DNA from: Bradyrhizobium sp. CCBAU 53340
Lineage (GTDB): Bacteria; Pseudomonadota; Alphaproteobacteria; Rhizobiales; Xanthobacteraceae
Length of the DNA stretch: 64,000 nucleotides
Assembly: GCF_015291645.1 (NCBI RefSeq)
Contig: NZ_CP030055.1
Span: 6,510,001 to 6,574,000, forward strand
Reading direction: 5' to 3'
Shown here: one piece after another, positions 26,901 to 34,016 of the stretch
Layout: every line of letters begins with the position of its first letter
How positions within the stretch are numbered: the stretch's first letter is position 1
The notes under the pieces: model-generated
What the model saw: only the letters and a program-made list of their open reading frames with translations
Told to the model about the DNA's origin: nothing
Databases searched by the model: none
Position numbers and translations under genes: made by a program

Positions 26901-27329
26901 TCCTTCACGCAAGGATTGCTGCGGGTGCGCCAAAGCGTGCTCGATGCTCATGCGCGGCAGGAGCTGCCTTTCAACATGCTGGCCGACCATCTGGAACAGG
27001 AGGGCATCGATACGGCTGCCCTGCTTCAGGTCTATTTCACGCTGCAAAATCCGCTGCGCCAGCCGCTCGACCTGCCCAACGTCGCGGTGCGATCGATCGG
27101 GAACGTCGCGCGGGAGGGCCAACCCGTGCTGCCGATCGACCAGACCTGGCTGTCGCTGATGCTGAAGGAGCGGCCGACCGGAATCACCGGTTCATGCAAT
27201 TACAAGGGCGAGTTGCTCGACGGCGGCATGGTCGGCGCCTGGATGCAGGATCTCATCGCGCTGCTTGCGGCGGCTGTCGCCCAGCCGCATACGCCGCTTG
27301 GCCGATTGCTCGATCGCCGCGCGGCATGA
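20901..27329 (+). CDS. non-ribosomal peptide synthetase, A-T-C-A-T-C, no thioesterase
   Basis: A 2142-residue enzyme. A1 (about 20-530) is acyl-CoA-synthetase-like (PLFHAHGL, ETYGMTEAASQ, GKVKR) with an altered P-loop TSGTAARPKM. T1 has the phosphopantetheine Ser567 (GADSL). C1 has HHLVTDG at 756-762. A2 has TSGSSGAPKG near 1234, NAYGASE near 1376 and GKLDR near 1578. T2 has Ser1635 (LGGHSL), and C2 has HHAIADG at 1836-1842, after which the protein ends. Aligned by eye to GrsA, the A2 pocket is V-I-W-E-I-T-A-D-D-K, lacking the Asp that binds the alpha-amine. So A1 may load a carboxylic acid, A2 an omega-amino acid, and C2 may release onto a free amine. A TTG at 20868 is an alternative start. 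A phosphopantetheinyl transferase gene lies downstream. Confidence 0.93.
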   Translation: MALSGIASGAREGSADTGAEANTIGGLLALHARSTPAAPALLAPGRPPLTYGALGARIEHLVRTLRGLGIAPADRMAVALPRGADSALALIAVASTCACVPVNPDLTADELQRYFSEMKLSALVTRADMNSPSRDVARALDIAVIDFVPGPEADLGGCEFVGPTVGPPGAGGAARAEDDAFILLTSGTAARPKMVPLTHRNVCLSAQNAGRVLSLTSHDRLLNVLPLFHAHGLISGLLTALAAGSSVIVTSGFDAPSFFGWMRDLQPTWYTAVPTIHRALLTAAEANPQAARSSSLRVIRSASSSLAPAILNGLEAAFGVPVLETYGMTEAASQIAANPFELRKIGSVGRAAGPDIAIMDETGRELASGTRGEIMLRGPNMSRGYYNDEAATQAAFHNGWFRTGDLGYLDADGYLFIVGRIKDVINRGGQKVSPLEVEEVLLAHPAVLEAGVFAVPHAKLGENVAAVVVLRSDSGASSDQLRQFARKRLAAYKVPSLIRSVAALPKGASGKVKRNALAELISAEQADDETQLPRNALESQLAEIWANLLDLPQVGLDQDVFALGADSLAVTQMRSRLRERFNAEFSFEDIFDCATVGALAARLEATAHRDATLPAWRQAAPDGDAPLSFQQQRMYVLSRLDPTRYNYNVVEVALLKGHVDLAALRAGLAAVCERHEALRSVFLERDGEPVQRVLRTLPQLKRIKLKPCPSHRRAAVVRREARKLAQYAFDLAHEPPLKVTLLSFGRSSHALVVNVHHLVTDGWSQRLFWEALAAGYAAARKESTVALPSPGFQYRDFARWQQSWAQTAAAKEQLDYWRAQLDGVSTLPLRTDRPRPEVWSGHGARHYFEFSKDLSADIRAMSQDQGVTPFMSLLAAFQCLLFRHTGHEDVATGSLIANRNQLESERLIGLFANTLILRNDFGGDPTFGEMLRRVRQVTLDAYRNQDLPIEEVLRALQIARRTDGNPLFRIMFILQNASIEAARFPGLSTRRLEVDPEVARFDITLELVEAEGRFTGFFEYATDLFDEGTIEGMADQFKTLLKAVIANPEQRISRLPLLTAAERRQLPMKGRPANFTTRGNLCERFGQQAKKTPNAIAISDGLMSLSYRELARRSQAIARWLAREGVGAETVVALLADRGPNLLAAMIAVQRAGAAFLNLDPDQPPARLATILGSSCATVLLTGRAQSAMVEALLEPLVARIEVADIEDAIALAATPPARAARRASSSLAYLIYTSGSSGAPKGVMIEQRGLSNHLASLISELGLTPKDVIAQTAPQSFVISVWQFLAGPMVGARVHVCASPVVQDPMLLAREIEREGITVLEIVPSLLRVIVERLDEAPMRRAFARLRLLISTGEPLPVELSRAWFDRSPKVPLINAYGASECSDDVSLHRLTRAPDVTTTNVSVGAPLPNTQLYVLDPNLALQPIGVVGELCIGGDGVGRGYVNDPAQSRQRFIPDPFRRREGARLYRTGDHARRRADGTIECLGRADLQVKVRGYRIELKEIEAALANHESVRAGIVEPRRDANGDVRLIAHVVAKSGSRTSASELRDFLKSRLPVHAIPSAFLFLDQVPLNAHGKLDRSALVPPAQQEAGSVEAAVPARHFTEKVLSDIWIDLLKVESLGVTDNFFDLGGHSLLAGQAMARVARALGVSLPIKTIFEAPTIEELARLVDAAVATKLQKPASSVPRLMESGPPTLSIAQDQMLRIEQNLPDLPLFNLPFAFHLEGPMDPRLLAQAIDDIVRRHESLQTAFGRNGEEPVSDVVAPATFGPILTVETIGDGRPHNNKRRKALELRKIELLIAQETCTPIGTTRAPLLRARLLRRHAEDHILLLTLHHAIADGWSIGVLFEELSSRYAALAGHPSPPLPKIPLAFSDVARWQRWWCGTEAARRQAADWTENLRGALPLFDGKAPPGAPTGHHPLSLEHDLVARLAAHARQHNATLFMCLLTGLKALLLARTGHTDISVATAMANRAQPDTEQIVGPFENTVIVRSRITPDLSFTQGLLRVRQSVLDAHARQELPFNMLADHLEQEGIDTAALLQVYFTLQNPLRQPLDLPNVAVRSIGNVAREGQPVLPIDQTWLSLMLKERPTGITGSCNYKGELLDGGMVGAWMQDLIALLAAAVAQPHTPLGRLLDRRAA

Positions 27330-27467
27330 CCGTCGTTGGCCCGCTCCGAGCAGATGTTCACTCGCCAGAGCTGTGAATGAGCAAGTTGCATCTTGATTAT
27401 TTGCCGCCAGCGAGCAAGATATTCTCGTGTTTTGATTTGGACTGATATTTTCAACCGGGGGAGTGTT

Positions 27468-27632
27468 ATGGGTTTCATCAAATTTACCAAGGGTACCTCG
27501 CTGAGCGACAAGGACCGCAAGGCCCTGCAGAAGCTGCTCACCGACGAGAAGAAGAAGCTCCAGTCCGCACTAAAGGAAGTCGATGCCAGCCTTTCGATGC
27601 TGGGCGGCAAGAAGGCCAAGAAGAAAAAGTAA
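27468..27632 (+). CDS. 54-residue lysine-rich small protein in the NRPS cluster
   Basis: ATG at 27468 follows a strong GGGGGAG ribosome-binding site, so translation is likely. The protein begins MGFIKFTKGTSLSDKDRKAL. It has a helical middle rich in Lys, Glu and Leu with heptad spacing (about residues 13-44) and ends LGGKKAKKKK. There is no Cys and no signal peptide. It is not MbtH: the MbtH tryptophans and the NPFD start are missing. I do not recognise the family. Being between the NRPS and its phosphopantetheinyl transferase suggests a role in that pathway, for example as a protein partner or nucleic-acid-binding protein. Function is unknown. Confidence 0.75.
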   Translation: MGFIKFTKGTSLSDKDRKALQKLLTDEKKKLQSALKEVDASLSMLGGKKAKKKK

Positions 27633-27861
27633 GATTCGTCGGTCGGGACGCCGTACGAATTCTTGGATTTCATTTTCAAAATCTGGCCGCTCGCCTGTCG
27701 AGTTGGGGTCTCGCACAAGCTTGCGCCTGTAAACCGGCCAGCGATCGACAAGAATTTGCCCGGGTGGACCGCTAGAAGCCGTCCGCTCAGTTGTTTCCTG
27801 CTCGGTTGATTCTTTCGGTCAGACCGGATTTGGCCTCCACCTGACGCTATGGGCCCATTTT

Positions 27862-28593
27862 ATGGCAGACGACGAAATTGAACTGTTTGTCGGACTGATC
27901 GAGAGCATCGATTCGCCGGGCGCGGTCGATGCGTGCCGGCGGCTGCTTTCGGTCGAGGAACGGATACGTGCCGACCGCTTCATGTTCGAGCGGCATCAGC
28001 GACAATATATCTTCGCGCATGCGATGTTGCGCATGGCGCTCTCGCATGCCGCCCCCAATGTCGAGCCGACCGACTGGTCGTTTTCGACCGGCCGCTACGG
28101 GCGGCCCTTTATCGCATCGCCCAAGAGCTCGACAGCATTGCATTTCAGCCTATCCCACGCCGACGGGTGCGTTGCTTGCGTCGTATCGAAGCATGAGGCG
28201 GTCGGCGTCGATGTCGAGACCGTGTCGCGGCGCGTCGCACCGCTGTCGACCGCGCTCCGTTTCTTTGCGCCGGAAGAGGTCGAAACGCTGCGCAATCTGC
28301 CGGAGCCTGCCGCAATCGAGCGCTTCTTCGACTATTGGACGTTGAAGGAGGCCTATCTGAAGGCCAGAGGGTTTGGGCTCAATCTGCCGCTCGACGCATT
28401 CGCCATGCAGATCTCGCGGGAGGCGATCGGGATCAGGTTCAAGCCTGACATCGCCGACGATCCTGCCGGCTGGCGCTTCTCACTGTGCTCGCCGTCGCCC
28501 TCGCATCGCCTCGCGATCGCGGACGGCTCGCGCGCCGCTGGCGGCCTGCGCATCAGCCGCAATGCCTGGCCGCTCCAGGAAGCGGCAGAATGA
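27862..28593 (+). CDS. Sfp-type 4'-phosphopantetheinyl transferase
   Basis: A 243-residue enzyme that moves phosphopantetheine from CoA to carrier-protein serines. Family motifs are present: GRPFIASPKSSTALHFSLSH around residues 80-99, the metal-binding GVDVETVSRR near 114-123, and FDYWTLKEAYLKARGFGL near 155-172 with the catalytic W-x-L-KE-A-x-x-K. The length fits the Sfp/Gsp class used for secondary metabolism. It probably activates Ser567 and Ser1635 of the NRPS 530 bp upstream. The last bases overlap the monooxygenase start (ATGA), so these two genes are co-translated. The 229-bp gap before it shows no other gene. Confidence 0.92.
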   Translation: MADDEIELFVGLIESIDSPGAVDACRRLLSVEERIRADRFMFERHQRQYIFAHAMLRMALSHAAPNVEPTDWSFSTGRYGRPFIASPKSSTALHFSLSHADGCVACVVSKHEAVGVDVETVSRRVAPLSTALRFFAPEEVETLRNLPEPAAIERFFDYWTLKEAYLKARGFGLNLPLDAFAMQISREAIGIRFKPDIADDPAGWRFSLCSPSPSHRLAIADGSRAAGGLRISRNAWPLQEAAE

Positions 28594-29570
28594 GCCCGGC
28601 GCGGTTGCGCGTCTTTCCGGCAATCTCGCGCAACCGCGATCCCAAGACATATATTGGCGAACTGATGCGGGTGGCGGAGTTCGCCGACCGCAACGGCTTC
28701 GAAGGCATCTTGCTGTTCGAAGGCAACGACGTGTTCGTCGAGCCCTGGGCCATGGCCCAGCACATCATCGCCGCGACCACACACTCTTCGCCGCTGATCG
28801 CCGTCAATCCGGTCTACATGCACCCGTTCACGGCTGCGAAATTCGTCTCGTCCTTCGCGCAGCTCCACGGCCGCAGGGTCTATCTCAACATGATCACGGG
28901 GACTGCGATCAGCGACTTGCAGGGGCTGGGGGACGAGCAGTCGCATGCGGACCGCTATGTCCGGCTCAGTGAGTTCGTCGCCCTGACGCGCCAGTTGCTC
29001 GCAAGCCCACGGCCGGTGAATTTCGACGGCCGGTTCTACCGGGCCAGCAATCTGCAACTCCGACCGCGGCTGCCGGTCGAGTTGATGCCGGAATTTCTCG
29101 TCGCGGGGCAATCGGAAGCGGCACAGCGCGTCGCGGCTGAGACCGGCTGCATCAAGATGCAGATGCTGCCGCCCGATCTCGACCGCGGCCTCACCGCATC
29201 AGGCATGAATTTTGGCATCTTCGCGCGCGAGAGCGGCGAGGAGGCTCGACGGGCGGCGATGGCGCGCTTCCGCGACGATCCCGATGATCGCGAGTTGCTC
29301 GCGCTCACTGTGGAAAACTCGGATTCCGTCTGGAAGCGGAAGCTCTATGACGGCCAGAGCGGCGAGCTTCACGACAATGGCTACTGGCTCCTGCCGTTCC
29401 TCACTTTCCAGGCCGACTGCCCCTATCTCGTCGGCAGCTATGCCGAGATCGGCGCGAAGCTCAGGGATTTCGCGGCGAAGGGCCTGACCACTGTCATGCT
29501 CGACATGGTCGCGGACGAGGCCGAGATGCAGCACGTCTGCAAGGCGCTCAGGGCGAGCGGGATGTTTTGA
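28590..29570 (+). CDS. LLM-class flavin-dependent oxidoreductase (luciferase/SsuD-like)
   Basis: About 326 residues with the TIM-barrel pattern of bacterial luciferase-like monooxygenases: MRVAEFADRNGFEGILLFEG near residues 25-44, VYLNMITGTAISDLQGLGDE near 95-114, HADRYVRLSEFVALTRQLLA near 118-137 and FLVAGQSEAAQRVAAETG near 170-187. Such enzymes use reduced FMN and oxygen to hydroxylate or cleave substrates, including sulfonates and NRPS-tethered intermediates. The overlap with the phosphopantetheinyl transferase start/stop (ATGA) ties it to the NRPS pathway as a tailoring enzyme. No flavin reductase gene is nearby, so FMNH2 must come from elsewhere. Confidence 0.88.
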   Translation: MSPARLRVFPAISRNRDPKTYIGELMRVAEFADRNGFEGILLFEGNDVFVEPWAMAQHIIAATTHSSPLIAVNPVYMHPFTAAKFVSSFAQLHGRRVYLNMITGTAISDLQGLGDEQSHADRYVRLSEFVALTRQLLASPRPVNFDGRFYRASNLQLRPRLPVELMPEFLVAGQSEAAQRVAAETGCIKMQMLPPDLDRGLTASGMNFGIFARESGEEARRAAMARFRDDPDDRELLALTVENSDSVWKRKLYDGQSGELHDNGYWLLPFLTFQADCPYLVGSYAEIGAKLRDFAAKGLTTVMLDMVADEAEMQHVCKALRASGMF

Positions 29571-29594
29571 CGACTGATCACACTGCCTCCGCAT

Positions 29595-29674
29595 CGTCAT
29601 TGCGGGCGGAGCGAAGCAATCCAGGATCTTTCCGTAGAGGCAGTCTGGATTGCTTCGCTCCGCTCGCAATGACG
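29595..29674. repeat. palindromic intergenic repeat, copy 1 of 3
   Basis: Outer arms CGTCATTGCG...CGCAATGACG and inner arms GAAGCAATCCAG / CTGGATTGCTTC flank a short centre. The same arms recur at 41791-41877 and 62098-62214. It lies between two convergent genes and could fold into a terminator-like hairpin. Confidence 0.85.
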
Positions 29675-29694
29675 GAGGGTCTATCCAGCGAAAA

Positions 29695-30720
29695 TCACCG
29701 CGCCTCTTCGAAACCCGCCAGCACCGAGGTCAGGTTCGCGCCGAGGATGTCGGAGAGATAGCCGCCCTCCTGCACGAACACGGTCGGCAGGCCCATCTTC
29801 GCAATGGCCTGGCCGATGCGGCGGAAGCCGGGCGTGGTGACGGCAAGGCCCTTCAGCGGGTCGTGCTCGGAGGCATCGAGGCCGAGCGCAATCACGAGCG
29901 CGCCCGGCGCAAAGGATTCGATCGCCTTGCGCGCGACATCCATCGCCTTGATATAGCCGTCATCGCCCGTGCCGATCGGCAAGGGAATGTTGAGATTGGC
30001 GCCGAGGCCAGGGCCCTCGCCGCGCTCATGGGCATAGCCCCACACATAGGGATAATAGGCGATCGGATCGGCGTGAATCGAGACCGTGTAGACGTCAGGC
30101 CTCGCGTAGAAAATACCCTGCGTGCCATTGCCATGGTGAACGTCGACATCGAGGATCACGACGCGCTCGTGCTTCTGCCGCAGATGCGCGGCGGCGATCG
30201 CGCTGTTGTTAAGGAAGCAGAAGCCGCCGGCCATGTCGCGATAGGCGTGATGGCCTGGCGGGCGGCAGAGCGCGTAGGTCGCGTCTTCGCCGTCCATCAC
30301 CATCTGCGCCGCCGTGACTGCAACATCCGTCGCGGCACACGCCGCGGCCCAGGTGCCCGGCCCGATCGGTGCTGCGGTATCGGCGGTGTGCCAGCCGAGC
30401 TTACCGACGATGTGCGTCGGATAGGTCGCGGCATGTCGCACGGGATGGATGTTGCCGATCATCTCCGGACCGGAATCGCCGAGCGCCGTCCAGGCATCCC
30501 AGGCTTCGCTCAGGAACGACAGATATTCCGGGCTGTGAATGCGCGCCCGCGGACCCTGGCCGAATGTGGTCGGCTCGACCAGTTGGTGCTTGCCGTCCTT
30601 CAGCCCCTTGAGCAGACGGTCGGCGCGCTCAGGCTGCTCGGTGGTACGCTTGACAACGCCGCGGACCAGGAAGAATTGCGGATCGTGGCTGCGGTGCAGT
30701 TCGGTATGGACGGCTTTCAC
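29695..30720 (-). CDS. histone deacetylase-family acetylpolyamine amidohydrolase-like protein
   Basis: A 341-residue zinc hydrolase of the arginase/deacetylase fold. Catalytic His pair and zinc ligands are in RPPGHHAYRDMAGGFCFLNN (around 155-174), VVILDVDVHHGNGTQG near 190-205 and ALGLDASEHDP near 275-285; VQEGGY follows near the end. The pattern, with Pro-Gly-His-His-Ala-Tyr and a short length, fits bacterial acetylpolyamine amidohydrolases, which free polyamines from N-acetyl forms. Function by family, not proven. It is convergent with the NRPS cluster, which may matter if the NRPS product is released onto a polyamine. The upstream gene is unrelated. Confidence 0.88.
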   Translation of the reverse strand: MKAVHTELHRSHDPQFFLVRGVVKRTTEQPERADRLLKGLKDGKHQLVEPTTFGQGPRARIHSPEYLSFLSEAWDAWTALGDSGPEMIGNIHPVRHAATYPTHIVGKLGWHTADTAAPIGPGTWAAACAATDVAVTAAQMVMDGEDATYALCRPPGHHAYRDMAGGFCFLNNSAIAAAHLRQKHERVVILDVDVHHGNGTQGIFYARPDVYTVSIHADPIAYYPYVWGYAHERGEGPGLGANLNIPLPIGTGDDGYIKAMDVARKAIESFAPGALVIALGLDASEHDPLKGLAVTTPGFRRIGQAIAKMGLPTVFVQEGGYLSDILGANLTSVLAGFEEAR

Positions 30721-30845
30721 TCAAACACTCCGTGCTCTTTAAATGTGCCGCAGAGTTTCTTGATCCTTGCGGCGGCCAGATGCAAGCAAGAAGAATGCCG
30801 CCTCTGTCGCGCGGCTCTGCGCGGGAAGCAGATCGCCTTTGATGC

Positions 30846-31787
30846 TCAGCAACGGCCACGCTGAAGACAGTGTTCGCGGCCCTGCTGATCGGTGCGGAAG
30901 GATTCGATGAAGCCGCCCTGGCGTTGCGTGACGAAGACGGTCTTGCCGTCGCTGCCACCGAAGGCGAGATTGGTCGGCTCCTTGCCCTTCAGCGCGATCT
31001 CGCGCTCGACTGCGCCGTTGGGCTTCATCAGCGCGATCGTGCCCCTGAGGATGCGCGCGACATAGAGTCGGCCGCTGACATCGGTGCGCAGACCGTCGAT
31101 AGTATCAGGCTGGAACGCCTTCACGAGCTTGGCCTCGGCGAGTTCGTTGCCGCGGATGGCGTAAGACCACACCTGCCCGTTGCTGGATTCCCCGACATAG
31201 AGCGTCTTGCCGTCGGGGCTGAGATCGATGCCGTTGGTGGTGCCCATCGCGCGCGGCGCCGGCATGATTTGTCCTTGCACCACACCGTCGGCACCCTTGC
31301 CGATGCGCCAGATGTGGCCTTCGCGGCCCTTCCAGTTGGGATCGCTCGCATAGATCGTGCCGTCGCGGGCGATAGTGATGTCGTTAGGCTGGTTCATCTC
31401 GTCGGAGTGAAACCAGACAACCGGCTCCGTCGCGCCCTTCGCGATCGCAAAGATATTGTGCTTCTTGTAGTCGGCGATGAACATCGTGCCATGGCGATCG
31501 AAGCGGATGGCGTTGCCGACGCTTCCCTCGGGAAGCTCAGTGAAGGCTTCAGACGCCGCAGCGCCCGCGGGCAATCGGCCGATGGTGCCGGGCTTGCCGA
31601 AATTGACGACGAAGAGGTTGCCATCAAGATCGGCCGCGGGCCCCTCGATACCGTGTGTATATTCACCGTCGGGCGTGGCCTGCACGCTTTCGAACAGCTT
31701 CGTCTCGGCTGCGGCCGGCGGTGCCGCGACGATCAGCAGCAGGCTACTGCACAGGCACCAGAAACTCCTGCCGAATGTAATAGCCAT
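30846..31787 (-). CDS. SMP-30/gluconolactonase-like beta-propeller protein, secreted
   Basis: About 313 residues. A signal peptide (SFWCLCSSLLLIVAAPPAAA) precedes a six-bladed propeller with repeated blades such as GIEGPAADLDGNLFVVNF, NDITIARDGTIYASD and NGIDLSPDGKTLYVGES. The matched Asp/Asn/Glu metal ligands of SMP-30 lactonases seem present (E in GIEGPA, N in PNDIT, N in TNGIDLS, D in IDGLRTD). It probably hydrolyses a sugar lactone in the periplasm. The 5' end overlaps the upstream sugar dehydrogenase gene by 44 bp, and a lactonase acting on the dehydrogenase product is a natural pairing. The start at 31787 is less certain than one at 31808. Confidence 0.82.
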   Translation of the reverse strand: MAITFGRSFWCLCSSLLLIVAAPPAAAETKLFESVQATPDGEYTHGIEGPAADLDGNLFVVNFGKPGTIGRLPAGAAASEAFTELPEGSVGNAIRFDRHGTMFIADYKKHNIFAIAKGATEPVVWFHSDEMNQPNDITIARDGTIYASDPNWKGREGHIWRIGKGADGVVQGQIMPAPRAMGTTNGIDLSPDGKTLYVGESSNGQVWSYAIRGNELAEAKLVKAFQPDTIDGLRTDVSGRLYVARILRGTIALMKPNGAVEREIALKGKEPTNLAFGGSDGKTVFVTQRQGGFIESFRTDQQGREHCLQRGRC

Positions 31788-33816
31788 CGTCGTCGCTGCA
31801 CTCGCCATTCAAATACGGATCGGCCGGGCGGAAGAATCGGCTGAAACCCGGTTTGTCTACAGCGTTCCTTTGTGTCACGACGACGACCTTGGCAGCCGGT
31901 ATTTCGCCGCATTCCTTGTTGGTTTTGCTGAAAAATTTGCGCTGCGGCAGACCGAGCTTGATGCGCATCGGCGTACCCGGAACCATCTTCGCGACGAGCA
32001 GATCCGCGGTCGTCAACAGAGCGGGATAACCTGGCTCGGTCTTCGGCAGGCTCTCGCCGCCGGGCGGCATCAGCTTTTCCGCGCCGATGCCACGCAACCG
32101 CGTGCGCAGCTTGCCGGACTCCGGATCGCCCGGATAGATCCAGCCGTCCTGCGCAAGCATGAAACGGAGCACGGTCGCGTCCTTGTCCGCATCCGATTGG
32201 CCGGCCTTCAGGCCGAAATCGGAGTGGCAGCCGACGCAGTGCTTCTCGACGAGGTTCTTGCGCAAGCTGGTGAGCCGGACCTTGTTCTGCGTGTCCTTGG
32301 CGACGAAGGCCGCGAACTGGTCGATCAACGCCTGGCTGCGCGTATCGCAGGGCAGCGGCGGCGGCGGATCGCCCGCGGCGCGATCGATCCGGATGATCGT
32401 CTGGTTCTTGTCCTCGACCAGCCAGATCGCGCCGTCCTCCGCGACTGTCATGCCGACTGGCGCGCCTTGCGGCCGCGCGCCGTTGACGCGGTGCCAGCCG
32501 GCGATCAGTTCCTCGAACGGCGCGGCGGCGACGTCACCGGCCTCGGTCTGAAAATTGTGGGTCGGATCCGCCGCACAACTGACGTGGTAGCGCACCGGCG
32601 GAGGCGCGGGCTTCGGGAAGCCGTGGTCATCAACGTCGTAGATCAGCACACGGCTGCCGGTCGGGCGATAGCCGTGCAGGCCGACCAGGAGCTTGCCTTC
32701 GAGCTCCGGAAACTTGGCGCCGTGATAATACAGCATCGCGAGCGGCGCGCCGTGCGGCGGCAGCAGCGAGAAGGGCTGCTTGTAGAGGGCATTGGCCGTG
32801 CAGAGCGATTTGTACGTGCCCGATTGCAGCACGCTTTTGAACTCGGGGCTCGGCGTCGACAGGTCGTAACAATAGGGCCAGCCATAATGCCTGCCCTGCT
32901 CGATCGCGTTGATCTCCTCATTCGGCTTGAAGATATCGGGCAGGTCGCGGCCGTTCTCCCCTTGCAGGAAGGCGTAACCCGCATCGGGAAAATTCGGATG
33001 CAGTGCCAGCGCCATCGAGTTGCGCAGGCCCCGCGCGTAAATCGTGTGGGGCGGATCGGGATCGCTCGGCTTCAAGGCAGGGAAGACGCCGCCGGACGGC
33101 GGTGTGAACAGCCGGATCGCGGCCATGGCGGAGGCGCCTTCGGCTGCCGCGCAAGGCCTGGTGATCGGCGCCGGCGTGATGCAATCGTCGCTATGGGCAC
33201 CGACACTGACGAACAGCCGCCCATTACGATCGAACACGAACTGCTTCAGCGGATGGGCGGCCTCGTCGAGTTTCGTTCCATCCGGCAGCGTGATGCGGCG
33301 GCCCGGCATATGACGGATAATGGTTTCGACGGTACCACGCGGATTGTCCGCAAGCGGATCGAAGCGGAAGATGGTCTCGGCGGTCGAGGCGTAGAGTTTC
33401 TTGTCCGGACCGATCACGAGGCCGAACGGATATTCCACCCCGGTCAGAAGCTCCTTGAATCGCTGGCCGGCGGGCGCGTGCGGATCGAGCAGCAACAGTC
33501 GCCCGTCGGTGTGACCCCAGCCGCCCATGTCGGCGACCACGAACAGATCGCGGCCGGGCACCTGGATGATCGACCGCGGAAACTTGAGGTGATCCTCCTC
33601 GCTGGCGACGAGGCCGGCGCAAAAGCCTGCCTTCATGTCGATCTGGATCTTGGGAAAGGCGAGATCGCCGCTGCCGCACGTCTCCGCTCCCAGCGCGTAG
33701 CCGCTTTTCCTCACCGGTTCGGACGCGGCCGGGGCGACGCCGAGCAGCACTCCAATCAAAGCCGCTGCGAACATGCGCAGATTTCCGCGTTCGCTCTCAA
33801 ATGTGAACTGGTTCAC
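31744..33816 (-). CDS. PQQ-type sugar dehydrogenase domain fused to c-type cytochrome
   Basis: A 690-residue periplasmic protein. A signal peptide (MFAAALIGVLLGVAPAAS) is followed by a glucose/sorbosone-dehydrogenase-like propeller (YARGLRNSMALALHPN, GWPYCYD, GRLFVSVGAHSDD). The C-terminal portion has one CVGCHSDF heme c motif near residue 535 and a possible axial Met in KLMPPG. It would oxidise sugars and pass electrons through the attached heme to the respiratory chain. GTG at 33816 is used because GAGGG lies just upstream; ATG 33774 is an alternative. The downstream SMP-30-like gene overlaps it. No PQQ synthesis gene is in the window. Confidence 0.85.
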   Translation of the reverse strand: MNQFTFESERGNLRMFAAALIGVLLGVAPAASEPVRKSGYALGAETCGSGDLAFPKIQIDMKAGFCAGLVASEEDHLKFPRSIIQVPGRDLFVVADMGGWGHTDGRLLLLDPHAPAGQRFKELLTGVEYPFGLVIGPDKKLYASTAETIFRFDPLADNPRGTVETIIRHMPGRRITLPDGTKLDEAAHPLKQFVFDRNGRLFVSVGAHSDDCITPAPITRPCAAAEGASAMAAIRLFTPPSGGVFPALKPSDPDPPHTIYARGLRNSMALALHPNFPDAGYAFLQGENGRDLPDIFKPNEEINAIEQGRHYGWPYCYDLSTPSPEFKSVLQSGTYKSLCTANALYKQPFSLLPPHGAPLAMLYYHGAKFPELEGKLLVGLHGYRPTGSRVLIYDVDDHGFPKPAPPPVRYHVSCAADPTHNFQTEAGDVAAAPFEELIAGWHRVNGARPQGAPVGMTVAEDGAIWLVEDKNQTIIRIDRAAGDPPPPLPCDTRSQALIDQFAAFVAKDTQNKVRLTSLRKNLVEKHCVGCHSDFGLKAGQSDADKDATVLRFMLAQDGWIYPGDPESGKLRTRLRGIGAEKLMPPGGESLPKTEPGYPALLTTADLLVAKMVPGTPMRIKLGLPQRKFFSKTNKECGEIPAAKVVVVTQRNAVDKPGFSRFFRPADPYLNGECSDDDGYYIRQEFLVPVQ

Positions 33817-34016
33817 GGTGCCCTCGACTTGCCAGTGTGACTTTTTTCACGCCGCCTGGGCGCCGTCCAGCCATCACCAGCCCGTGATTAAACCTGTAAC
33901 GATCTTCGTGGCGACCAACCTCCGTAAATTCCCTTACCGGGCTCAACCCGAATGTTTCGGGAATGCTTGGGGTGGTATCGCTTTGCCGTCCCAATCGCTT
34001 TCCAGAGGAGGCGCTT

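Noticed and set aside
25349-27376. 675-codon second frame inside the NRPS
   Set aside because: Same strand but another frame; low-complexity Arg/Pro/Ala composition and no ribosome-binding site, whereas the NRPS frame has continuous domain matches.
27468-27632. MbtH-like protein beside the NRPS
   Set aside because: Lacks the MbtH Trp residues and NPFD start; composition is Lys-rich helical.
31477-33840. 787-codon open frame on the plus strand
   Set aside because: It is antisense to the sugar dehydrogenase, which has a signal peptide and CxxCH motif; the plus product is Arg/Ala/Gly-rich without domains. High GC makes long antisense frames common.
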